Positions 20,440 to 30,963 of a stretch of DNA of 64,000 nucleotides are shown one piece after another. The first letter of the stretch is position 1, and every line of letters begins with the position of its first letter. The stretch spans positions 496,001 through 560,000 of the forward strand of contig JASPKZ010007248.1 in assembly GCA_030220185.1 (NCBI GenBank). The letters run 5' to 3'. Source of the stretch: Diploptera punctata. Its lineage: Eukaryota > Arthropoda > Insecta > Blattodea > Blaberidae. A program made the position numbers and the translations under genes. The notes below the pieces were generated by a model. It was given only the letters and a program-made list of their open reading frames with translations. It had not been told where the DNA came from and searched no databases.

Positions 20440-20740
20440 GAAAAACATTGCCAGCAACAAGTGTTATTTTTAAATTTCGGCTTTCATGTAAACCCCCACT
20501 CCTAATGCTAGGATTTCGCTCATTTTTAGAGAACGCCTTTTTTTCTTTTGTTGTAATTGCATATACCGAGTTTTGTAGCGAAAAATAAAAAAAAAATGTG
20601 ATTTTCATATTTTCCCCGTGTTCACCCTCCGAAGGCCCGATTTTGCTGAGTAATAAATTCGACCTTGATTTCCTTAACTGATTACTATATGCCAAGTTTG
20701 GTTCCGAGAAAAATTGCGGCCGCTAGAACATTAACACACA
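20440..20740 (+). repeat. R1 repeat, partial copy d
   Basis: Contains TTTAAATTTCGGCTTTCATG, AAACCCCCACTCCTAATGCT, ATTTCGCTCATTTTTAGAGA and TATATGCCAAGTTTGGTTCC, in R1 order. Confidence 0.6.
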
Positions 20741-20767
20741 CATACACAGTATATAATATTATATATC

Positions 20768-21061
20768 CATAGTAATTCTGCCCGATGGCAGGTCCTTCAC
20801 TGCAATCATAGCATTTTCATGCTATGCTTGCAGCTTTACTAGGGAATTGTAGGTGTGGTAGCTTCCCGTTGCTTTCCACACCGGTGAAGGATGAAGATGA
20901 TAGCCATATGATTTTGGTGACCGTTTGGGCCTTGAAGTTTTCCTGACATTTGTCTTATAGGTGAGGAAACACCCCGATAAAAACCTCACCCAGAAAAACT
21001 GCCCCGACCGGGGATCAAACCCGGGCCCGCTGCGTGACAAGGCAGCACGCTACCTCGAGAC
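20768..21061 (-). repeat. SINE-1 copy, head truncated
   Basis: Complete body with TGTCTTATAGGTGAGG and the B box region GGGATCAAACCCGGGC, but the first bases of the tRNA head are lost after CTACCTCGAGAC. Its frames give arginine-rich false proteins. Confidence 0.8.
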
Positions 21062-21075
21062 TTATACGAGTATAT

Positions 21076-21535
21076 ATATCATCAGCAGCAGCATCAAGGA
21101 TTAGACCTGCTGGTCTGTTCCGATCTCATGTTAGAATTGGTCTATCCATCTTTTACTGGGTCTTCCAACATTTCTTCGTCCTAGTGGTTTGTAATGAAGA
21201 ATCTGTTTCGGAATTCTATTGTTATCCATTCTATTGATGTCGTCCATCCATTTATCTCTGTATTGTGTAATTCTATCTAATAGTTAGAATATATTCAGTT
21301 CTCTTCGTATATCCTCACGTCTCCTTTGATCCATTGTATAGTCAGCCACACTCCTCAGAAACCTCATTTCTGACGTTTCTATTCTTCGTTCCTGGTTTTT
21401 GGTTAAGACCCTGTGTTCCAATCCATACAGCAGTGTTGGAACCGCCATTGTTTTATAAAATCTTTAAAGTATCTTCTTTCTAGTTCCTTTGAGACTTCGT
21501 TTTATGGTGCCACACATATAATTAAAATTTATTTA
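21076..21535 (-). pseudogene. LINE-A1 3' end fragment
   Basis: Minus strand reads a C-terminal ORF2 piece with TMAVPTLLYGLEHRVLTK-like content and ERRIETSEMRFLRSVADYT, RRDVRRE and GRPSKRWMD-like degenerate parts, ending in an ATG-rich tail. It is about 90% like 26575-27329 by eye. Truncated upstream where a second LINE-A starts. Confidence 0.7.
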
Positions 21536-23280
21536 TCATCATCATCATCATCATCATCATCCAGGGATTAAGGCTGTTGGCTCGTTCCAGTTTCATGAAA
21601 GCTAGAATTGTTAAAATTTTTCAGACCATCTTCTGTGTGGGCGTCCAACATTTCTCCTTCCGTGCGGTTTATAATTTAGCAATAATTTTGGAAATGTTCC
21701 TTCTGGAATTCTATCAATATGTTCTTTCCAGTTGTTCCTACATTTAATTATTCGGTCTGTAAGTTTGAAAATATTTAGTTCCTTTCTTATATCTTCATTT
21801 CTTTTCTTATCCTGCTATATTTCTTAAAAATCGTATCTCAGCTGCTAACAATCTTTGTTCTTGTATTTTAGTGATCGTCCAACATTCTGATTCATACATC
21901 AATACAGGAATAGTCATTATTTTATAAAATTTGATTTCTGTTCTTTTCTTGTGTTTTTAAGGGTTCTTTTAATAGTGCCACACATTAGATTAAATTAATT
22001 TTTTTTAGTCATTAATATCTTCAATTTTAAGATATGATATATTGAAACCTAGATATTTAAAACTGTCCACCTGCTCTAAAATTTTATTATCAATTACTAT
22101 TTATGCTCTTAAGGTATCATGCCCTTTAAATGCTAAAATTTTAGTTTTATTCTTTGAATTTTTTAAATTTTAATTGACACTTATTTTTTCCAAATTAAAA
22201 ATAGCTCTTTATAGATCATCTTCCGAACTGGAAATCTCTACTTGATCATCGGCAGATAATATTGTATCCAACAGTTTATTATTCACTTTAAAATGTTTAT
22301 TTAAATTAATCTACCCCTTTAACATAACTTCATCTATATATAAATTAAAAGGAGAAGGTGATAAAGGACACTCTTGCCTGACACCAAGATTTATTGTTAC
22401 CATTTTGTTGTTGTTTAGATTTAAAACCCCTGTCTATTACAATTTTATTATTTACATATAAATTTTGTATAGCCATAATCAAATGTTTGTGGAATACCTT
22501 TATTTGTCATTATATCCCATAATTTATTTCTATTTACCATATCAAAGGCTTTTTCATAGTCAATAAATCCTATATATGTTGGGATGTTAAATTCTATATG
22601 ATTTTCAAATAATTGAGTCATTGTGAATATACAGTCAGAACAGGATCTTCCCTTTCTGAACATCCAATGTGATATTTTCTATAATTATGTTTAAGCGGGT
22701 TTTTAGAATATTGGCATACATTTTATAGCACGTATTCAATGTACTTATTCCTCTATAATTAGAACAATCTAGTCTGTTTCCTTTTTTATGTATAGGGTAT
22801 ATTTTGGCGATTTTCCGTTCTTCGGGTATATATCCAAATTTCCAACTTATATTTATAAAATCTAGTAGACAAACTTTTAAAGAAAACGATGCATATTTAA
22901 TTAATTCTATGTTCATATTATCGGTACTCGGCGTCTTTTTGTTATGGAAATGTTCAATAGAAGTTGTTAATTCCTCTATGGTTATTAAATCCACGTGTTC
23001 ATCTGCTTGTATTATTTCTTCTTAATTTTCTTCTGAATTTTTTCTGTCCACAATTCTTGATAGTATTCTATCCATTTTTCTTCTGGAATGTTATTTAATT
23101 TAAGTGTATCTCTTGTTTCATATTTAAATTTCTCATAATTTTGTTTGGCTTTTGCTTGTTTTCCATGTACATCGTGTTCGATATCACTTATATATTTATC
23201 CCACATTGTTCTTTTAGTTTTTCTAACTTCTCTACGAACTATTGCGCTTTTTTCTTTTGTATTCAATTAATGATTCATAT
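21536..23280 (-). pseudogene. LINE-A (RTE-like) with reverse transcriptase remnant
   Basis: Starting from 23266 the minus strand gives KSAIVRREVRKTKRTMWDKY, then the RT fingers AKIYPIHKKGNRLDCSNYRG, ISTLNTCYKMYANILKTRL, the motif FRKGRSCSDCIFTM and GFIDYEKAFDMVNRNKLWDI, then GVRQECPLSPSPF and a palm with SADDQV in place of FADDQV near 22245. The C-terminal part follows down to a tail of about nine ATG units at 21537-21560. Frames change at least at 23000, 22650 and 22440, so it is dead. The endonuclease part is absent. It is the longest LINE-A in the window. Confidence 0.8.
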
Positions 23281-23295
23281 TTATTCATTTATTTA

Positions 23296-23300
<5 letters not shown>

Positions 23301-23347
<47 letters not shown>
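23301..23347. repeat. (TA)n microsatellite
   Basis: More than twenty TA units next to the 5' end of the LINE-A remnant. Confidence 0.9.
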
Positions 23348-23352
<5 letters not shown>

Positions 23353-23387
23353 TACATCTATATAAATTCTTGAAGAGTATATAGTCT

Positions 23388-23572
23388 TGCTATTATCGCC
23401 TCGCTATGATGGTTGTCCGTTTATATAAAAGCGGGTGCCTCGCGACAATGCTTGACAATGATTAACATGCGGAATTATTATAGTGGCGGTAGTCGGCATC
23501 TTTGTATTTAATTATTTATAACAGCTGCGGGGAAACAAAGCGAACCGCTGGACACAGTGAGGCTACAATACT
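23388..23572 (-). mobile_element. M5, MITE copy b
   Basis: Reverse copy of 19877-20050: GCCTCGCTATGATGGTTG at the left, GATGCCGACTACCGCC on the minus strand, and GTGAGGCTACAATA at the right. Tips form the same inverted pair. Confidence 0.7.
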
Positions 23573-23888
23573 CTGATAGGATCGATGAAAATTTGAAAAA
23601 TGAGAACCAATAGCTTTATTCCCTCGGAATTCTCTAAAAAGAGCGGATAATAATACTTCAATCTCGAAAAGAAAATCTCAGTGGATCCTAATCTACAGAA
23701 ATCCTGCCGTAAAACTGTCAAAACGCATTTGTGTACAAAGTTATATGTGTTACTGTACAATCATATCCCTTATCTGTTTCCACTGGAAGGTGAGAAACCT
23801 CGTTCAAATATTCCCACCGCGCGCGGTCAACTAACTCTTACCATCACGAGTTGATGTATAGTAATATATACCACGGCTTAGCTTGGTC
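23573..23888. other. Unassigned DNA
   Basis: No family recognised. Confidence 0.3.
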
Positions 23889-23944
23889 TCATGGGCATTC
23901 GGCCAGTATGGGACTGGTGCCACCCAGCAAGGTAGCTAAGATCA

Positions 23945-25351
23945 AAATTAATATAACATTATGGAATATTCACCTGAAAGGTCCGTCTCCTCGACTTAAT
24001 TAATCATATAACTGTAGCGCTTTCGGGACTTGTCCCATCATCGGCAGGATTCAAAACTGGTGTTTCACTGAAGATCTGGTAGAGGGGGTTGCATGTATTG
24101 GGTTCATTTTCGTTTATCAGGCTGTCGTTGTGAGCTGCTTTCATGATTTCCATCTCTTCGAGTACGTTTATCTTCGCTGGATTATTTCTCTGTGCATTAC
24201 TGTTAGGGTGTTTTCAATATTTAACATGCGATGTCCTTCATGGATAACGTGTTTTGCATAGCTTGATTTCCCTTCTGCGTGAATGAAGTCTCGAAAATGT
24301 TCTTTGAATCTGATGTTAAAACTCCTGTTTGTCCTTCCTATATAAAATTTGTTGCAGTCCTTACATGTCAGTTTATATACTCCTTTGCTGTTGAAAATGT
24401 TATTTTCTTCAATGTTATTGTTTATTATGTTGTTTAATTTGTTATTGGTTCTGTATGCTATTTTTACGTTTTTATCGGCTTTCTTTAGTGCATTGGCTAA
24501 TTTTGTCGTTTCTTTTCCTGTGTATGTAAGTGTTATCCATGTTTTCTTGTTGTTGTCGTCAGATTCTTTTTCTAGTTTAGTTATGTTGGTTATGTTCTTC
24601 TTCCTTTTTTGTTTTTTTACGAGCTTATCTATGAATTCTTCATTATAGCCATTGGTTTTTGCCATATACTTAATGTAGTTGAGTTCTTGGATATAATTGT
24701 CTTTGCTTAATGGGAGTTTCAACATTCTACTGACTAAGCTATTAAATGTACTAATTTTCTGTTGAAAAGGGTGTGTAGAATTTTTGTTTATGGCCAGAGC
24801 ATTGTTTGTGGGTTTCCGGTAGATACCGATTTCTAGTTTATTGTTGTGTAGATTTTTGGTTATAGACAAATCTAAGTAGTTTATGCTGTTCTTAACTTCT
24901 ATTTCTTCGGTGAAAGTGATTTTTTCATGCATGTTGTTTAAGTCTTGTAGTATTTCTTTTTCTTTTCTGTTTTCATTGTCATATATTACTAGTACATCAT
25001 CGACATATCGTATTATTAGTTTTATGTTGAATTTGTGTATTAGTTCCTCAAAATGTTTATTTTCCAGTTCTTGTAGGAAGATTTCTGCCATTATTCCAGA
25101 TATAGGACTCCCCATCGGGATCCCGTCTTCTTGAATAAATAGTTCATTGTTAAATTGGAAGTAATTTTGCTTTATTGTTGTTGTTATTAGTTTGTTTAAC
25201 TGATTGATATAGTTATCTTCAAGTTTACTGTCTGTTAGTTTTTGTTTTATTATGTTTGCTGTTTCGTTTATCGGGATATTTGTGTAGAGGTTTTTTATGT
25301 CGAATGACGTCATTTTAGTATTCCTATTGATTTCTAAATGCTGTTGTTTGA
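23945..25351 (-). mobile_element. Penelope-like element, 5'-truncated, 12-bp target duplication
   Basis: The 1407-bp insert lies between the two TAGCTAAGATCA copies. Its 3' end on the minus strand is GGTGAATATTCCATAATG with TTATATTAATTTT; its 5' end is cut within the RT domain. Penelope-like elements use an RT related to telomerase together with a GIY-YIG nuclease, both seen here. Insertion by target-primed reverse transcription explains the truncation and duplication. Confidence 0.9.
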
Positions 25352-25415
25352 TAGCTAAGATCAGCAGCAGCTCCAGGTTGAGAAAACCAGCTGTAACATC
25401 TAGAGGACCCGACAT
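24168..25415 (-). pseudogene. Penelope-like RT/GIY-YIG protein, chimeric start and broken end
   Basis: A 415-residue frame. Residues 1-17 (MSGPLDVTAGFLNLELL) are read from SINE-3 and the next four from the target duplication, so the start codon does not belong to the element. From about residue 37 the RT reads TSFDIKNLYTNIPINE, then QEDGIPMGSPISG, and the catalytic IIRYVDDVLVIYDN near 140. The GIY-YIG part begins GVYKLTCKDCNKFYIGR near 345, with the R of NIRFKEHFRDF. One base is missing near 24187 (ATTATTTCTC; other copies have one more T), which changes the last residues to IIQRR and removes about 60 residues. RT and nuclease motifs look intact, but the N-terminal part is absent. The family is certain; activity is not expected. 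Confidence 0.9.
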
Positions 25416-25505
25416 GGTGGCTAGATTATCTTTCTACTTGCGAAAAACACACTTGGATGTGAGCTCACCAGCCGGTTGGTAAGCAATGTTAGGCCTATAG
25501 CGCCA

Positions 25506-25693
25506 TGAAGTAAACATATATCATAAAAACAAGTGTTAGGCCAAATTGTCTGTTGCGACCTCAAGAAGGAGGAATCCACTTTCCGTAGCTTTTGGGACGT
25601 CCAAGAGATCTCTTCCCCTGGTGTTGGTAGTGGAGCATTACTTTCAGAATTCTAGAGGATCTCAATCACTATAAATGGCTGATCCTGTTGTTT
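25506..25693. other. Unassigned DNA
   Basis: Short gap between SINE-3 and M1; nothing recognised. Confidence 0.3.
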
Positions 25694-26420
25694 TGACTAT
25701 TTAACTCATGCCCCAAATGGGAGTCAATGACCAATCACATTTCAATGATTTTTTATTTATAATCAATCACAGAATTTATCAACTAAAGTTTATCATAATA
25801 AAGAAAGCACATCCTTTTTTAACATTCTAAATAGGTTGTAGCAATATTTTGCAGTGACTGACTCTGTAAGAAATACGGCTACCAGAATGTATATATAGTG
25901 CATGAATGTCAACACATAGCGCATGGGGGAGTTAATATAAAACATTTGTAGTAATTGATTATACCACAAAAAAAAAAAAAACACTGTTTGCACTTTCTTA
26001 AATGTATTTTTCCCCAGGCAATAACATTCCAGAAAAATATAATTGTCATATTTACATCATAGGACATCAGAAATGAATTAATATACACTTTGATGTGTTT
26101 CATTTTTTCTCCGCTAGAGTGCATTCTTACAATATTGCGTTCCTTTGGCAATAAATAATATGATCTGGTTGCAGTGATGAACAAAAGAAGCAAATGAAGC
26201 GTACCAATCGTTTCTCATTTGTTTTCAAACATCGCCGTTTACATTAAATATATAAATATTTTAAAATAACTATATTTAAATAATGATTTGTGAGTAAAAC
26301 GCTTAATTTTATTCGTTAAATAGTCCTAACAAATGCCACTCTTGATTTCCAAATTCTCTACATAAATTCACTTCGTGAGTCGTGAATTTACCGATAATTT
26401 GGAAATCACTGTGGCATTTC
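25694..26420 (-). repeat. M1 repeat, left arm of a 2.3-kb inverted pair
   Basis: Starts with the tip GACTATTTAACTCATGCC, then AATGACCAATCACATTTC, GTGCATGAATGTCAACACAT, GAGTGCATTCTTACAATATT, AACATCGCCGTTTACATT, and ends in a smaller inverted motif around GCCACTCTTGATTTCC and GGAAATCACTGTGGC. It matches 27330-27994 in the opposite sense. Confidence 0.75.
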
Positions 26421-26574
26421 TTATGATAATTCTGTATAATAAAATAGAACATTGGTTCTTTCATGATTTCCCCACATACATACTATAATTTTTGTCATGG
26501 TTATTTTGGTTCTAGTAAATAGGATTGATAAATATTTGAAAACAAAAATATAAGAACAACCTCAATATATTTTT

Positions 26575-27329
26575 TCACCATCATCATCAGCATCAAGAAT
26601 TAGACCTTAAGGTCTGTCACGATCTCATGTTAGAATTGGTCTGTCCATCTTTTACTGGGTCTTCCTACATTTCTTCGTCCTAATGGTTTGTAATGAAGAA
26701 TATGTTTCGGAATTCTATTGTTATCCATTCTATTGATGTGGTCCATTCATTCATCTCTGTATTGTGCAATTCTACCTAATAGTTTCAATAATTTACTTCA
26801 CTTCGTATATTTCCATTTCGTTTTCGATCTGTTATTGTATAGCCAGCCACACTCCTCAGAAACCTCATTTCTGACGTTTCTAGTTTTTGGTTAAGACCCA
26901 ATCCATACAGTAGTGTTGGAACCGCCATTGTTTTATAAAATTTTAAAAGTGTCTCCTTTCTAGTTCCTTTGAGACTTATTTTTATGGTGCCACACATATA
27001 ATTAAATTTATTTATTTTGTTTTCAATGTCTTCACTTATTCTATACGACACATTGTATCCCAGGTAATTAAAATTGCCCACTTGTTCTATTATTTTATTC
27101 TCTAATTGGATGTTTACCCTTAGTGGCTCATATCCTCAAAAAGCTAAAACTTTTGTTTTTATAGTATATATTTTCAAGTTGTACGTTTCACATAGATTAC
27201 TTAATTTGTAAAGTTGCCCGTTGTAAGCCAACTTTTGTCTCAGATATTACAACCTGATCGTCTGCAAAAAGTAAAGTATCTAATAAAATATCGTAAATTT
27301 TAAAATGTTTATACGAGTAAGTAATGCCA
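26575..27329 (-). pseudogene. LINE-A1 3' half with intact palm motif
   Basis: Minus strand reads LLFADDQVVISETKVG near 27230-27290, NFNYLGYNVSYRISEDIENK, INKFNYMCGTIKISLKGTRK, then KFYKTMAVPTLLYGL and LETSEMRFLRSVAGYT. This is the palm to C-terminal part of an RTE-like ORF2. The end at 26575-26590 is ATG-rich. Stops and a missing stretch around 26895 break it. It stands in the spacer of the M1 inverted pair. Confidence 0.8.
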
Positions 27330-27994
27330 CGAGCGATTTCCAATTTATCTAGAGAATTAGGAAATCAAGAGTGGCATTTGTTAGGACTATTTAACGAATA
27401 AAAATAAGCTGTTTACTCACAAATCATTATTTAAATATAGTTGTTTTAAAATATTTATATATTTAATGTAAACGGCGATGTTTGAAAATAAATGAGAAAC
27501 GATTGGTACGCTTCATTTGCTTCTTTTGTTCATCACTGCAATATTATTTATTGCCAAAGGAACGCAATATTGTAAGAATGCACTCTAGTGGAGGAAAAAA
27601 TGAAACACATCAAAGTGTATATTAATTCATTTCTGATGTCCTATGATGTAAATGTGACAATTATATTTTTCTGGGAAAAAAATACATTTAAGAAAGTGCA
27701 AACAGTGGTTTCTTTTTTTGGTGGTATAATCAATTGCTACAAATGTTTTTATATTAACTCCCGCATGCGGTATGTATTGACATTCATGCACTATATATAC
27801 AATCTGGTAGCCGTATTTCTTGGGGAGTTAGTCACTGCAAAATAATGCTATGACCTATTCAGAATGTTAAAAAGGAGGTGCTTTCTTTATTATGATAAAC
27901 TTTAGGCAAAACATGACTGATTGGTTGTAAATAAAAAATCATTGAAATGTGATTGGTCATTGACTCCCATTTGGGACATGAGTTAAATAGTCAG
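27330..27994 (+). repeat. M1 repeat, right arm of the inverted pair
   Basis: Mirror of 25694-26420: GAAATCAAGAGTGGCATTTG, GTAAACGGCGATGTTTG, TTGCCAAAGGAACGCAATAT, GACATTCATGCACTATATAT and the tip CATGAGTTAAATAGTC. The two arms share a core (GTGCAAACAGTG, GTAGCCGTATTTCTT) that the copies at 17.8, 39.6 and 44 kb lack, so these two are sister copies. Confidence 0.75.
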
Positions 27995-28014
27995 TTAAAA
28001 TAATTTGCCAATTC

Positions 28015-28375
28015 TCTCTCTCTATCATCATGAACAAATTCATTTTAGGCCATGTGGCCTGTACGGTAAACCTAGCGAAGATGGTCTTGATATTTCCACC
28101 GATGTTTTGGTCTTCCTTGGTTCCTGTGTCCAGTTATATATATATATATTAAAAAGTGATGGCGAAAGTGGGCATCCTTGTTTTACTCCGCAGTTTATTT
28201 TATTTTTTTTATTCGCCAATATTAATGAACGCAGTGAGTGTGTATTGTGTTTGAATGAAAGTTTGATGACCTCATTGTATGAAAGCTTTTCACTCTCATC
28301 TCGCAATATGCAATTTTCACTCACGATACAACTCTCTTTATGTTCCTGTCTCTCATTTACAAACTGTGTCAAATA
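28015..28375 (-). pseudogene. LINE reverse transcriptase fragment
   Basis: Minus strand reads NKINCGVKQGCPLSPSLFNI, the GxxQGxPLSPxLFN block of non-LTR reverse transcriptases, after ESCIVSENCILRDESEKLSY. The frame then runs into unrelated residues (WTQEPRKTKTSV), so the fragment is joined to other DNA at about 28140, near a short TA run. Confidence 0.6.
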
Positions 28376-28479
28376 AAGGAATTGAGCATTATGTTGTACC
28401 CGATACCTCTAGGCTGCACATTACTGTAGGTACTTTAGGGCTAAGCTTCTCTGTGGTCATAGGAATCGCGAGTTCAATG

Positions 28480-28605
28480 GATTTTAACTCCAATTCAATG
28501 GTCCAACAGACTACCAGCCTCACATCCACATGCGTTAATCACAGAGGTGTAGGATCATCTAGCCAGTGTAGGGGTGATATTTGGTCCTCCAGCCATTAAT
28601 GGTTT
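28480..28605 (-). repeat. SINE-3 fragment
   Basis: Holds CCTCACATCCACATGCGTTA, AGCCAGTGTAGGGGTGATAT and CAGCCATTAATGG in SINE-3 minus order. Head and tail are missing. Confidence 0.7.
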
Positions 28606-28639
28606 TAAAATACATTACGAAACTCCGTTGAGGTCACTG

Positions 28640-29018
28640 TGTTAAAGTTTTAATAATTGTATAACAGTACCTGATATCTCAGTCGTCCTCAATAATTTGC
28701 AGTGTTGTTTTATAGGAGGCCTTTCGATATCTTATGTATCATCTTCTGCTTTCATTTTGGTACTGACTGTTGTTGGTAATTATTTTGTACAGAGGGTTTA
28801 TATTGCTGGGTATGTTCTCGTTCAGCATGTGTTTATTTGTGGTTTTCCTTGATGATTTCTAATTCTTCGAGAACGTTGATTTTCGATACATCGTTTTCTC
28901 TATGCAGGATCGATAATATGTAGTCTGCTTCTACTATATATTTTGAAAAACTGGATTTGCCTTCATTCTTTATTAAATCTCTGGAATGTTCATTAAATCT
29001 AGTAGTTCTTCCATTATA
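28640..29018 (-). pseudogene. Second Penelope-like family, GIY-YIG C-terminal fragment
   Basis: Minus strand reads NGRTTRFNEHSRDL, KNEGKSSFSKYIVEADY, LSILHREND and SKINVLEELEII. The spacing matches the C-terminal nuclease of the 24-kb element (GRTNRSFNIRFKEHFRDF, HRENNPAKINILEEMEI) but identity is low, so it is another family. It is cut at 29018 by the mariner-like element; a short rest with CKF and KTN may continue at 30079-30097. Confidence 0.65.
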
Positions 29019-29222
29019 CAGAAAGGATCTTCCGACCTACGGCCGGGCTAGCAGGAAAAGCGCATGCGGCCGCTGAATCCTCACTCCACTTCACGCGGCA
29101 GAGCAACTGCACGACTCGTTTCCTACTTCCTTCACTTGGTTCATGCATCACCATAAAAATAGCGAAAATAAGTTACGTACCTTATGATATGAGATGTTGA
29201 AAATATTCTTTTGTATGTTTTC

Positions 29223-29501
29223 GGTTAAGGTACTACGCTACAAGCCGGAAGGTCGAGGGTTCGAGTCCCGGTGAGGTCAGGATTTTTAAACTGACCCAAA
29301 CCTTCGGGCGGCACTATGGCCCTGGGGTCGACTCTGCCTCTATCGGAAATGAGTATCAGACACCTGTTCTGAGGGGTAAAGGCGGTCATCACGCAGGGCT
29401 GACAACCCGGCTGACATTAAGTGCCGACTGTCTAGAAAAGTGGGAGCCTTAATCTCCTACTACCCCAAGGGCCTCCTAATGCCTGTAGTGTGATCACTTT
29501 A
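29223..29501 (+). repeat. SINE-2 copy inside the mariner relative
   Basis: Contains GGTTCGAGTCCCGGTGAGG, AAACTGACCCAAACC, GCAGGGCTGACAACCCGGC and GTGATCACTTTA. The first bases of the tRNA head are missing. Confidence 0.85.
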
Positions 29502-29504
29502 TGG

Positions 29505-29850
29505 TTTTAAATGTAAAAGTTTCGTAGCACGCAATGCTGACGCCTTCGAAACACCAGTGTCTTGTGCAAGTCATCTTAGGGACTTTGTTGGCGGATGTTC
29601 TGATCTTTCTCCTATTTCATCTAATTTTTTCTCAGAAAGCCCACGTTTTGTTACCTTTGGTTTCTTATCGAGCACAGAGCCCGATTCTCTAAATTTGTTT
29701 AGAAGTCGTCGAACGGTATTTCTATTTGGAGGATTTATATCTCGAAATTGTGTTCGAAATTGTCTAACGAATTCTCTGCAATATTGTTATCACATAATTA
29801 TTGTACATAAATACCCTATGCTCTACTGTAAACACAAATCGAGGCATAAT
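29505..29850 (-). pseudogene. Transposase N-terminal helix-turn-helix remnant
   Basis: Minus strand begins MPRFVFTVEHRVFMYNNYV, and after a frameshift reads RDINPPNRNTVRRLLNKFRE, SGSVLDKKPKVTKRGLSEKK, then HPPTKSLR, a stop and LAQDTGVSKASALRATKLL. This is the paired helix-turn-helix DNA-binding region of the IS630/Tc1/mariner transposases often labelled DUF4817, whose catalytic part is seen at the window end. The catalytic DDE domain has been deleted. Confidence 0.75.
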
Positions 29851-30097
29851 AACTATGAACAAGACCGCTCATACGAGAATACATAACGCATGTTCCACCT
29901 TACAAGCATGTAACTCAACTGCCTCGCCGGCGGTTCAGTTTCAATATATCGGTGGCGGCGCGAGTTTATGACTCACAGTGAGCCGTGCAGTTGCTATGCC
30001 GCGTGACGCGGAGTGAGGACTCAGCGGCCGCATACGCTTCTCCCGCTAACCCGGCCGTAGGTCGGGAGATCCTCTCTGCATTTGTTTTTCAAAACTT

Positions 30098-30165
30098 ACA
30101 GCCGCTACTCAAATTCCTCACGATGCTGGGAGGGCATTGGTTCCGTATTGGCTGAAATTACATGA
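30098..30165 (-). repeat. SINE-3 fragment
   Basis: AAATTCCTCACGATGCTGGG and GGTTCCGTATTGGC keep the SINE-3 minus order. Confidence 0.5.
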
Positions 30166-30614
30166 GTAAATAGGCATTTTCCGGGCTTGTTGGCCGTGAG
30201 ACTTAAAATTCCTTTGCGAAGTTTCGCCAGGTTCTGAGTCCGGTATCCTCCAGCCAATCCAAGTTTACTGTCTACTTATTTTGCAAATTTTAAAAGAAAA
30301 ACTTCACACATTATAAATCCGGTGTCCGGTAACAATTAACATGCAGCTTGTTTGTCGCGTGTGTGTTGTGACGTCACCATCTTCTTGCAAAATTACATTA
30401 AACAAAGAAATGACATCATAAACATAATGTTGTCATCATTAGTTATTAGCAATGTTGCCAACCTTGGAAAAAAGTCGCCTAATCTAGGGTATTTGAGTGA
30501 GTGATTAATGACGTAGGGCCTAAAAGCCCATTGTTGAGTCATAGACTCTCCTTTCTTTCAATAAACATTTTGAACCGTTGAGGTTATTGATAAATATTAA
30601 AACAATGACACTTT
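30166..30614. other. Unassigned DNA
   Basis: No family recognised. The part near 30180-30260 (GGCCGTGAGACTTAAAATTC) could belong to a Penelope-like 3' region but I cannot support it. Confidence 0.25.
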
Positions 30615-30963
30615 TATAGTCCGCTCAGTCATTTAGTTTACAGGCGTTGTATTTGCAGGATAAGTATTTAGCATATCAAGCAACGTTGTCACGTTTTATT
30701 CACTAGAATATTTTTTTTACAAACTGCAAAAGACAAAAGTTGCAACAATGTTAAGATAATATCCACGTGGAGTAGACATGGAAACGCCATTTAAAAATGC
30801 GAAGACATTATTGGTAGAGAACTGTTTTCATTTTTGGTGATTGGAGCGGCGTCTTAGAAGCCTCTAACAACAGTTCCCGGCTCTACAACAATGTATTTTT
30901 TAAACCAGATGGAAACAGTCACCTTTAATGCCGCCTGTAAACTAAATGATTGAGCCAACTATA
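30615..30963. mobile_element. M10, MITE with 31-bp TIRs
   Basis: Both ends carry TCATTTAGTTTACAGGCG (left, plus strand; right, minus strand), preceded by TATAGT and GCTCA. TA at the tips suggests a TA target. The 349-bp element has no coding capacity. Confidence 0.65.

Larger units (their letters stand above)
23889..25505 (+). repeat. SINE-3 copy split by a Penelope-like element
   Basis: The left piece (23889-23944) holds TCTCATGGGCATTCGGCC and CCCACCCAGC-like bases; the right piece (25352-25505) holds CTCCAGGTTGAGAAAACCAG, GACATGGTGG, GGATGTGAGCTCACCAGCC and GGCCTATAGCGCC. Together they form one SINE-3 body, with the tRNA head lost and a deletion after GACATG. TAGCTAAGATCA is present at both junctions (23933-23944, 25352-25363). 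Confidence 0.85.
29019..30078 (-). mobile_element. DD37D-type mariner relative with GC-rich TIRs
   Basis: Inverted ends start CAGAAAGGATCTTCCGACC and CAGAGAGGATCTCCCGACC (right, minus strand) and continue for about 100 bases through GCATGCGGCCGCTGA and TCCTCACTCC. TA precedes the left end (29017-29018); the right side has CA, a mutated TA. The element contains an N-terminal transposase piece and a SINE-2. It sits inside a Penelope-like fragment. No DDE part is left. Confidence 0.8.

Noticed and set aside
24349..24648. A hydrophobic membrane-like protein on the plus strand (also at 53125 and, on the minus strand, 53890)
   Set aside because: It is the antisense of the Lys/Asn-rich linker of the Penelope protein; Lys codons read backwards give Phe and Leu.
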